Source: Ursus arctos
Lineage: Eukaryota > Chordata > Mammalia > Carnivora > Ursidae
Length of the DNA: 64,000 nt
Assembly: GCF_023065955.2 (NCBI RefSeq)
Contig: NW_026622985.1
Coordinates: 73,893,931 to 73,957,930, forward strand
Direction of reading: 5' to 3'
Part shown: piece after piece, positions 12,501 through 24,500 of the stretch
How the letters are laid out: each line of letters opens with the position of its first letter
Position numbering within the stretch: the first letter of the stretch is position 1
Program-made: the position numbers and the translations under genes
The notes under the pieces: model-generated
The model's database searches: none
The model's input: only the letters and a program-made list of their open reading frames with translations
What the model was told of the DNA's origin: nothing

Positions 12501-15500
12501 GTCAAAGCTGAGCTTCTATTCCCATGTAGGACTGGGTATTCCACCACTGATGAACCATTTCAAATGTTTCACAATCAGACCCCTGCCAAGGTATACGTTT
12601 ATATTTTGTTATATTTAATAGATGGAGATGGCCATTTATAAGGATTGTCCATTTCTGTATAAAGGACATGATATAATTTATTTCACCCGTGTTTGGAAGA
12701 AGGGAAGTATTCGAAATACAAATTCATGTGCCCCAAACTGAAAATGCACACAACTGACTTCATGTAACTGTGCAGAAATGGAACCATATACTGATACATA
12801 TACAAGTGTAAAGACATCAAAGTGTAGATGTCTGTTGTCTTACAGGTTGAACGTCTTCTGAGGCTGCTTTTGGTATAAGTGATGGGCACCAATAAACAGC
12901 AGTTAAAGAAACAACACCATCCTGCCTTAGTTCGTAGGTATGGCTACAATTTCTTATTAGCAGAAGAGAAACAGGTCTCAAGTCGAGCAGGTGTAATAAT
13001 GAAATAACATGATGAAAAAGAGAGGTCATGTGCGTTTATTCAGAAAAGCAGGGTTTTTAAAAATTTTAAAACCTCAAATTATACACGTAATATCCTATTC
13101 TAGCAGCAAAAGCAAATAGCAAGTTGCTTGGTTTTTGATAAGGAAATCCTAACGACGTTCTGTTTAGTTCTATGTAGCTAAATGGCAATGGATGCTTATT
13201 CCAGTTTTAGCGATCTATGGATTTAACACATCCTTAGCTGAACCAGATACAACACATGTCAAAGAAAACACCTCAGCTTTAAAACGGTCACAAGGTGGCC
13301 CTGTTTTCTGGGTTTTTTTTAAAAAGATTTTATTTATTTATTTTTGAGAGACAGAACAAGCATGAGCAAGGGGAGAGGGAGAAGCTGACTTCCCACTGAG
13401 CAGGGAGCCTGATATGGGACTCGATCCCAGGACCCTGAGATCATGACCTGAGCTGAAGGCAGACGCTCAACCGACTGAGCCGCCCAAGTGCCCAGTAGGC
13501 CATACACTGAAGTGGAATTTCAATGCTTTTCAATTAAAATCTGTAAAGGATATCTTTTATTCTTGATAAAAGTATCATATTTTCATCTGGATAAAATATC
13601 ATAGAAGGGATTTGAGATACGCTATTAAAGGGGTCTTAGCCACCCCAGAAAGGTGATTTACTCTTAATTTTCATAAAATAGTTATTAAGAAATTGTAATA
13701 GTGGGGCGCCTGGGTGGCACAGCGGTTAAGCGTCTGCCTTCGGCTCAGGGCGTGATCCCGGCGTTATGGGATCGAGTCCCACATCGGGCTCCTCCGCTGC
13801 GAGCCTGCTTCTTCCTCTCCCACTCCCCCTGCTTGTGTTCCCTCTCTCGCTGGCTGTCTCTATCTCTGTCGAATAAATAAATAAAATCTTAAAAAAGAAA
13901 AAAAAAAAAGAAATTGTAATAGTGTCTTATTGGGGCAGGAAGAACAAAACTTCTAAAAATAAAGTCAAACCTACACAAAAACAGGCATTGTAAATCACTG
14001 GGAACTAATGAATACATTTTTAAAAATACATGGAAACAGTAAAGTCACCGGAAGAGGAAAATCTACTAAGTAATTAATTTGGAGATGGGAAAATACTGCT
14101 CAAGTATAAAAGAAGAAACTAAAATGAAAAATCCATACACTTGACTAAATAAGAATTAGTCTAAACTTGTAAAAGTCAAAAAGCACAATAAATTAACAAA
14201 AATAAACACAAAATCATGTATTTTCACATGAAAAATGGTTAATATCCTTAACATACCAAGGGCTCTTACACATCAGTAGGAGTCAACCTCAATGGTCAAA
14301 AGACACTTTACAAGAGAAAGAGCCAAAAACACTTGTGTAAAAAAAAAAAACAAAACTGCAATCTCATCAATAACCAAAGAGAGGCACACTAACAAAATCC
14401 CTTTCCAACACTTCTTAAAAACAATCAGTGTCCTGGAACTTCTGACAGACATATTAAATTGGTACAGACTTTTAAAAAAAATCCTTTTTTAAAAACATAC
14501 ACATCCTTTAATTCAATACCTTACCTCAAAAAAATTTGTCTTAAGGAAATAAAGGTATTGTTGAAAAATTTTTAAGATGGTACATTTTGGCTAAGTATGA
14601 AAATCTGGAAATAGCCTGAGGGTCCAGCAGTAGGTGCTTTGTTAAATAAATTCTAAATCTTGATGCATGTTTAAGAATTATATGAGGTAGACATGGACAT
14701 TTTGTTATCAAAACTATTTAATGTTGTGGGAAAATATTCACCAAATACAAAAATCAAAAGAAATGCTGTAACTACTAGCATTCCAAAGGTTTAAGATGAA
14801 GAAAATATGTGTATTAAGAAAACTAGAGATGGAAACTAAAATATCAGTGGTTATCACTGAGTAGATGAACTGGAACTTATTTTCTTCTTTGTACTTTTCT
14901 AGATTTTCCAAATTTTACAACATACACAATTTTAAGAAAAAAGTTATAAATTGCCATGTATTAAACATTATGAAAACCATATCACACTTATCTTTCATGT
15001 TTGACTCCATTTCTAGGAACTTACCTTAAGGACATAATCAAAAGTGCAAAAACATTTATGGAAAAGGATGTTTATCGAAATGTTATTCATAATACCAAAA
15101 AATCTGGCAATAATAGGGAATTTTAAATAAAGGTGGGGCCCTTATGATCAACTGCTGGCAGGGCCATGAAAAATGCTACTGAAGAATATTAATGTTAGAG
15201 AAAACAATTTAAGGTTAAAAACATAATATAAAAGAGCATAACAAACTTGAGGTGTGTGGATCTAATTTTATGACAATATATGTATGATAAACACACAGAA
15301 AGAAGGAAGCAAATAAAAAAAATGTTAATAGTGTTTATCTGGAATTTGATTACTTTGCTCTATTTTATAATTTTTTTCGTTGAAAAGGTATTGCTTTTAC
15401 AATTAATTATAGTTCCAAAACTAATATAAACTTTTAAGTTTACATACTTCGTTGCTCCATCATCATATGTTCCCATTAAGACAATTGTTCCATCTTGTAT

Positions 15501-18500
15501 GGACTTCAGAAACTCAATAAATGGGGCCACATCTGAAGAAAAAGAAAGTATTGATGGTGTTGGGGTTTATTTAGTGACTAAGTAGCCATCACGATAATCT
15601 CTCAAAAGTTAATATTAACTAAAATATAAAGTGTTTGCAAATCAATAATTTCAAATATAGAGTAACCAAAAGGGAGACAAATCTTATGAACAGGGTAAAA
15701 TGACCTTTATCCTTTAATAGGATCCCACCATCAACTTAGAATTTCCCAATCCTGATTCATCCTGTGTCTTTTGTACTCATATTCCAGGGGTTAAATGAAA
15801 AAACCGTAGCAAAGTTGTATGAAAGCATGACTTAAAATTTGAAAATAGAAATTTGACGGGGCTGGGGGAGAAGGGCAGAAGAAAATCTTCACAGATTCTC
15901 TGAGCATATGTAAAATTGTTGGTATGGGTACTTATCTAAGAGGAGGATACAGAGTTTTTATTTAATTCATAAAAGGTTCTTTAATTTCTTAAAAATTTAT
16001 ATAAACACACAAACACATGCATACATACATACACTCTGCGTTAAGGGATCTCTGGGCATACCTGATTACTGTAAACTAGGGGAGGAATGAAGATTCCATC
16101 TAATCATGGCAAATCTTATGGTCATTACCTGCTTCACCTAGTGCACCAACACACACAGAAACTTAAAAATAAACCACTTTTGTGGCGACACGCTGGCGAT
16201 GCCAGAGGCAGACCACGTGCCACCAGCTGCTCTACGTCTTGAACTCTCCAATGTCCCCGGCCTACCGCTGCTTCAGAGCTGGGGCACTTCACACATACTC
16301 AGTTTCCTTCCACAGCAAAAATTCCAAAGACGCGCCAACTGAATTCTATTTTATAATAACAGCATTTTCAATTCTGAGAAAATATAACAGAGGAGCTAAC
16401 AAATCACTTCCTTTTAAACGCAAAGACGGAAGTCAACTGCAACTATTTCTTCACCTGAAGAGGCTTTTTGGCGTAGTTAATCTACCTGTGATGAAGCAAC
16501 AGAGCTTCTTGGTCACGTAGCTGATTTCAACACAGGTTTTGCAAGAGAGTTTCCAGGTAATAAGTGTTGGTAGGCCAATTATGCCATTAGAGTCTAAAAT
16601 TGCAGGCAGCATCTTAAGTTTATATCGTTTTGACAGCTATGAGAAGTCCTAATCTCATTTAAAAAATAACAAACTATTGCATCTCATTATAAGCTGAAGA
16701 AGTATCAGAAAAGCTGAATGGTCTGAAAATGAAAAATAAACTTCAAGAAGACTTCTAACTCTTGGTGTCGAGGGATTTTATAAATGGGTTGGAAACGGGG
16801 AGGTGCAGGGCACAGCCTCATGCTGAGAAATATCCTGAACCAACAACTCAGAAAAGAATCAAAAGATAAATCAGTGTCAGCCTTACATCAGATTTGAGGA
16901 AGAAAGTTCTTTTGGGCACACTCTTGTTCAAGGTGCTAGGTCTGCATGTGGGTAACTGACCCACACCTGTTCCCTGAGGAACTTCACATTAGGAAGATAC
17001 CCGTGAACAGCTCTAAGCGCAATGAACTATAAAGAAAACACCTACTCTCAAATATTCATCTACTTAATAAGAATCCTAGTTATAATTTACTTTTGAGACT
17101 AACAAATCATTGCAAAAAAATCAATTCAGTTAAAAATGCTTAAATTGCTTATGCCCTTCTCCAAATTCTTCTTTTTAAAAAATTTCAGTCAGAGACTTAA
17201 AGGATCCAAGGCTTTCAATTAGTTATTCTACAGAAAATAGGACTCAGATTTTTAGAATCTCAATTTTGATACTATTGCTCTTAGCTACATACACAATTTC
17301 TATAAAAAAGCAAAGTAAAAGCAATGTGACCAATTGCTTAAATATAGCTGGATTTTTAGTGAAAAGTAAGAGAAAATGAACTAACATAAACATACCATCA
17401 ATCTCTCATTAATGTGCTACATTATATTGAGAGGCTTAAAAAGTCAGCGCTAGCAGCAGAAGAGTTAACGTGTTATTCACACTTACCTCCTCCCCACATG
17501 TCAAAATATTTGGTGTCTAATACTTCTCCTGTTTTTCCTGAAAGAGATGGAATTCATGTCAGATTATGCAACTGAAACATGCCCTATGTAAGACAAGTGA
17601 TCTTAGCCAGTGATGGGTGTGGCTTCATTAGCAGAAAAAGAATTATTCTGAGAAAGACCTAAAATCTGAACTGTATGCATCTGAAAAATATTTCTAAGAG
17701 TAACTTTTGGATAAATTAAAATTCTGGACTTTTTCACGAATCTTATAAGCCAAGGAGCAGCAAACTGGAGTCCACAGCCGACTGCAGACCGCTCAAATTC
17801 AGTTAGATAGTTTCATCCTTATGTGCTACCATCTTCCCTTATTTAAGAATTACCAAAAAATATGTAAACCTTTTACAAAAAGATGAATTGATGATGCTTT
17901 CTACCACTAAAGCCATCTTTTAAAATTTTTTCACTGATTTCCCTTTTCAAATTTTTTTTTTTTGCTATCAATTAGACGAATACGTATAGAACCTTTTACC
18001 TAAGAAAATAAAGAAAGTAAAAATGCACAAACTTAGCTTTTGTTGTGAAAGAAAGAAAAAATATTTTCCTATACTAGGAACTGGTAACGTGGCTGTGGTC
18101 CCTAATCACCCTATACAGCCTTAGAGGGTTACTGTACCAGAAGGAAAAGACAAGCATGCAGTTAGGCCTTATTTCATGGGTTCATATTTTCATACTTGAT
18201 TTTGCAAGAATACTTGAGACCTTCAGGATTCGATGAACTTATTTTCACTAATGAATTTATGTGACAAATGTGGACAATACTGAAGAGTTAACGATTAATT
18301 TTAACTCTTCATCCCTCTCCCCACCCCTTCCACTAGGCCATCACCCTTTGTCGTGTACACACCCTCATGTCTTTCTATCTTCAAATTGTTAGAATCCAAC
18401 ATCTTCAGAATTCACCAATTTAATGTTAGATTGGTTTTAGCCTGACAACCTCATGGGAAACTCTCCACACAGTGCACAGCAAGTGGGGTGCTTCCAAGAA

Positions 18501-21500
18501 AGAATGCTCTCACATTTACACACAAGTCTCCACGTATCGTTGGTTTTTTAGGAGGATGTGAGGAAGTTGTGAAGAGGGCTTTCGTGTCAAGGGTAGCACT
18601 TTCTGACCTGATCCCTTGATAACAGAGTGCATTCTACTTTGGGCCACATGAATATCCACTGACCACATCTGAAAGGTAAAATAATTATGCTTACCATTTA
18701 CCAAGGCAACATTGATCCCTCTTCCAACATTATTCTTAACACCACTCATTAAACTGAAGGAGAAAAGTCAAGACAAATTTAGAATTAGATACTACACATA
18801 AACATGTATCAGAGAAATAAAGCCAAGCCAAAAAAAAAAAGTTGGGGATATTGTACGTACACATAATTGTTTAAGAACTGCAGTGGAGATTAAAAGATCG
18901 CTACTACATCAGAGAAGACAGTCTAATATTAAATAATTTTAAAGCAATGTCCTTAAGTAAGATTTCACAAATCGATATATTAAAAAGTATCAGGGCCTAA
19001 ATACCAGACCATTTTTTGCTACTGTGTCAGGTTATGAAATACCATTTCAGAAAATCCTTAAAACATGTGGACAGTATGCACATATTTTGCACCATCCTCA
19101 AAGGATCAAACAATTGATAATCTTTTTTTTACTTTTTGCAATATCCATGAGACATGAAACAGAAGTGAGATACTTTATAATCTGAAAGCAAGAAGAGTTT
19201 CACCTACTTCACCTAATTGTAAACATTCTCTCAGTGATTATCAATGTAAAATTTCTCTATACCCAGAAGAAGGAATCTTGTATTCATTTAATCACTGCAT
19301 CTAACCACAGTCACTTGTATTGTTACATCTGAGATAATCAACATCCAGTGGCAGCTTACAGACCACTACGATTCTGTGAAATAGAAGGGATGAGTGGAAA
19401 TGTGCTTGTGTAACGGTTCAGTTTGCTGAATTAGAATTAATAAATTAAACTGTAGGTATCTGCAATTCTAAAGATTCAAGGTAATAGTAATACTGCCAGT
19501 GGTGTGCTATTCAATGATTAACAACTGGTCTGAGGTCGATGGAGAGGGGGAAGGACGCATATATGACACACACATGTCCACACGTGGGACACCCATACCT
19601 ACACATACAGGTGCCTAAGCTGATTATAAGCTTTACTGATACAAATGATTTGTAGCACACAATTTCACAAACAAAAAAAAGCTATAATATTGCATTATGC
19701 ATCCCACATAGCCAAGTGATTCTCAGAGTATGTTGATTTTCATAGAACTTGCACCTGTAGCTAATGCATGGCTGCAGGTGACGGATGAGTGCCATTCTAA
19801 CACAAATGTTGGATGACATTTCATTTAAAGAGTAAGACACCTCTTCATATACCTGTTGGCCATTTGTATTCCTCTTTTGAGAAATGCCTATTTAGGCCTT
19901 TTACTCATTTTTTAATCAGGTTTTGGGTTTTTGCTAGTGAGTTGTAGGAGTTCCTTATATATTTTGGACGTTAATCTATCAGATATATAGTTTGCAAATT
20001 TTTTTTCCCATTCAGTAGGTTGACCTTCCAGTCTCTTGATTGTTTCCTTTTTTGTGCAAAAGCTTTCTGGTTTGATGTAATCTCATTTGTCTACTTTTGC
20101 TTTTGTTGCCTAGGTTTTTGGTGCCTTACTCAAAAAATTCACTGCCCGGACCAATGTCATAAAGCTTTCTTCCCTAGATTTTCTTCTAGTAGTTTCATGG
20201 TTTCAGGTCAAGAAACTTACTTTAAATATCATGATATAGGTAGGTAAAAAAAAAAAAAAAAAGTAGAAAGAGAAAAATCATGTAAACATTACTCAGAAGA
20301 ACACAGGATTACTATTCAATAATAAAGAAGCCAATTTAAAAATGGCCAGGGTTTGGGGGCGCCTGGGTGGCTCAGTCGTTGGGCGTCTGCCTTCGGCTCA
20401 GGGCGTGATCCCGACGTTCTGGCATCGGGCCCCACGTCAGGCTCTTCCGCTGGGAGCCTGCTTCTTCCTCTCCCACTCCCCCTGCTTGTGTTCCCTCTCT
20501 CGCTGGCTGTCTCTATCTCTGTCAAATAAATAAATAAAATCTTTAAAAAAATAAAAAAATTAAAAAAAATAAAATAAAAATGGCCAGGGTATGAATAGAC
20601 ATTTCTCTGAAAAGGATACACAAATAGCCAAAAAGCAAATGAAAAGATGTTAAATATCATTAACCATCAGTGAAATGCAAAAATGAAAGCACAATGAGAT
20701 ACCACTCAACACCCACTAGGATGGCTGTAATCAATAAGTCAGATAATAACAAGTGTTACGTGGAAAAGTAGAACCCTCATACACTGCCATTGGAAGGTAA
20801 ATTGGTGCAGATACTTCAGAAAATAATGTGGTAGCTCCTCAGATAGTTAAACACAGAATTACAATATGAACCCAAATCCAGTCCTAAGTATGTATACAAG
20901 AAAAATGAAAACGTGTCCATACAAAACTTATACACAAATGTTCATTATTCATAATAGCCAAAAAGTGGAAATAAACACATGTCCATCAACTGACAAATAA
21001 ATAAACAAAATGTGATATATCTATACTCAATGGAGGATTATTCTGTCATAAAAGGGAATGAAGTACTGATACATGCTACATGGATGAACCTTGAAAACAC
21101 TATGCTAAATGAAGAAGCTGATGACAAAAGAACCCCTACAGATTATATAATACCTTCTATGTGGTATGTCCAAAATAGGGAAATCTATAGAGACAGAAAG
21201 TGAAACATGGTTACTTAGGGCTGGTTGGGGTGGGGGGGAGGGAGTGGAATGGGAATGGGGAAAAAGGTCAACACAGCTAAAGGACACAATTTCTTTGTGA
21301 GGTATAAAAACGTTCGAAAACTGTAGAGATGGCTGTACATATCTGGGTATACTAAAAACCGTGACTGTATGGTTGAGTGAATTGTATGGCATGTGAATTA
21401 TATCTCAATAAAGGTGTTTAAACAAAAGAAAGTAGGAGTGGCTATATTAACACCAATTAAATAGACTCCAGAGCAAAAGAAAATTACCAGAGAGGGAGAT

Positions 21501-24500
21501 TACATAATGATCAAAAGGTCACTTCACCAAGAGAGAGTAAACCTAAATGTGTATGTATCAAGAAACTGAGGTACAAACTATGTGAATCAAAACCAGATAA
21601 AATTGACAAGAGAAACAGACGAACGTACAATCACAATTACGTCAACAGCCCTCTCTCAACAACTGATCGACAGAAAATTACCGAATGTACGGAAGAACTC
21701 AACAACAGCATTAACCAACAGGGTCTAACTGACATTTAAAGAACGTTCTATCCAACAAGAGCAGAATACACATTCTTTTCAAGTGTGCATGGAGCATATA
21801 CTAAAGGTAGACCATATCATGAGTCACAAAATAAACCTCAACATTTTTAAAAGAATTGAAATCACACTAAGCGTATTATTCAACCACAATGAAATCAGTA
21901 ACAGAAAGATAATAGGAAAATTTCCAAACTAAATTGGAAACTAAAAAACATACTTCTCAATAACACATGAGTCAAAGAGGAAGTCTGAAGGGAAATTAAA
22001 AAACACAATGAAATGAGTGAAACTACAACTTATTAAAATTTGTGAGGCATAGCTAAAAGAGTACCAAGAGAGGAATTTATAGCACTAAGTACTTAAAAAA
22101 AGAAACTAAAAGGAATGCCATAAACCTAAAGTAAGCGGAAGGAAAGAAATTAAAAACAGCAGAAATCCATGAAACAAAAAGCTGGTTTTTAAAAAGGTCA
22201 ATAAAATTAACAAACCTTTAGTAAGACTGACAGAGGAAAAAAAGAGAAGACACAAATCACCAATATCAGAAGTGAAATGGGATATCACTGTAGACCCTGC
22301 AGACAGCAAAACCATAAAGGAATACTATGAACGATTTACCCATGTAAATTTGACGACTCAGATTAGACCATTTCCTCAAGAAGTACAAACTAACACAATT
22401 TATCCATTATGAAATAGATGATTTAAATAGTCCTGTAACTATTAAAGATATTGAATTCACAGTTTATAAACACCTCACTGGAAAAATCTCTAAGCCTAGA
22501 CAGTTTCACTGGAGACTTGTACCAAATGTTAAAAAAAAAAAAAAAAGAATCAACATTACTACACACACAAAAAAAAAGAATCAACATTACTACACAAAGA
22601 GAAAAGAGAATACCTCCAAATTTATTTTATAAAGCCAGTATTATAATACCAAAACCAGAGTAAGACATCATGAGAAAACTACAAACCAATATCCCTCATT
22701 AGTATACAGGCAAAAATCCTCCTTAACAAAACATTAGTAAATAGAATTCAGCATATTTAAAAAATCATAAACCATGACCAAGTCAGGTTTAGCCTACAGA
22801 TACACACGTGTTTTAATATTTAAATAGTTAACGTAATCCACTATATTAACAGATTTAAGAAAAATCACATGATCATTTCAATGCAGAACATGCATTTGAC
22901 AAAATTCAACATCCATTCATGATAAAAAGTCCCAGAAAACTAGTAATAGAGAACTTCCTCAACTTGATAAAGAACATCTACAGAAATCTACACCTAACAT
23001 CATACTGGATGGTAAAGGACAATACTTTTCCCCTAAGCACAGGAACAAGTCAAGAATGTCCATTCTCATCATTACTATTCAACACAGTAATGGAAATCCT
23101 AGCCAATGCAATAAGGCAAGAGAAGGAAATAAAGACACACAAATCAGAAAGGAAAAAATAAAGCTGTCTTTATTTGCAGATGACATGTCTGTCTGTACGG
23201 ACAATCCCAAGGAATTTACAATAACAAAAACAAAACTCCTAGAAATAATAAATTAATTTAGCAAGGTTATAAGATACAAGACAACACACAAAAATCAATT
23301 GTGTGTCTATATACTAACAATATGAAAACTGAAATTAAAAATACAATGCCACCTACAATTGCTTAAAAAAAGGGGGGGGAGGATACTTAGGTATAAATCT
23401 AATAAGCATGTATAGGGCTTGTAAGCCGAAACCCACAAAAATGGTAATGGAAGATAACAAAGAATATATAAAGAGAAACGCCATATTCATCAACGGAATA
23501 GTAAAGATGGTCAATTCTCTCCAAATTAATACACAGATTTCACACAACTCCTAACAAAATCCCAGGAAGATTTTCCGTACATAGAGGCAAGGTAATCTAA
23601 AATGTATATGGAAAGGCAAAGAAACTAGAGCAGCTAATTTTGAAAAGAAGAAGAAGAAGAAGAAGAAGAAGAAGAAGAAGAAGAAAATAATAATAATGGG
23701 AGGAATTATTCTACCCTTCTTAAAGACTTACTCCAAACTAGTATAATCAAGAGCATGTGGTATTAGTGGACAGATTAATACACAGATCAACGGAATGAAT
23801 ACAGAACCCAAAGCCAAGTGGAACCAAAAAATACACCAATCGAAATATAGCCAACTTATTTTCTAACAAAGGAACAAAAGCAATTCAATGGAGGGAGGAC
23901 AGTCATTCCAACAAATGGGTGCTGAAGCAACTGGATATTCATAGGCCAAAACTGAACCTCAACCTACATTTCATACTTTATTCAAAAATTAATGTAAAAC
24001 AATCACAGATTTAAATGTAAAACATAAAACTATAAAAAATCATGCAGAAGAAAATCTTTGAAGCCTACAGCTCTGTGAACAATTTTTAGACATGACACCA
24101 ATCCATAAACAAAAAACAAAGCACATCCATGAAAGAAGAATAAATCAATAAATTAGAACTCGTCAAAACTGCAAACTTTGGCACTACAAAAGATCCTAGT
24201 GAAAAGGGTGTCTAGACAAGCTATAGGTTGGGAGAAAAGAGTCACAAACCACATATCTGACAACAGGATGCATATCTAAAATGTATCTCAAAAACTCAAA
24301 TTGCAGTAATAAAAAAATAAAAACAATCCAATTAGAAAACGGACAAAGACATGAATAGGTATTTCACTGAAGGGGATACACAGGTGGCAAATAAAATGCA
24401 TTAAAAGATATTCAACATCACTAGCAATTAAACTGAGATATCACCACACATCTGAACAGCTAAAATAAAAAACAGTAACACCACCAAATCCTGGCAAGTA

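Larger units (their letters stand above)
4765..15447 (-). other. FAM3C intron 8
   Basis: 10.7-kb intron, GTATGT...TTTTAAG. Holds seven Can-SINEs, an L1 3' end (6107-6692), an L3/CR1-like LINE (10090-11510) and L1/HAL1-like ends (14200-15410). The segment 6700-8400 has locally higher G+C but no recognisable exon. 9050-10080 is unassigned. Confidence 0.9.

Noticed and set aside
13703..13780. tRNA-like head sequences of Can-SINEs as possible tRNA genes
   Set aside because: tRNA-derived SINE heads with diverged anticodon arms and A-rich tails; not functional tRNA genes.
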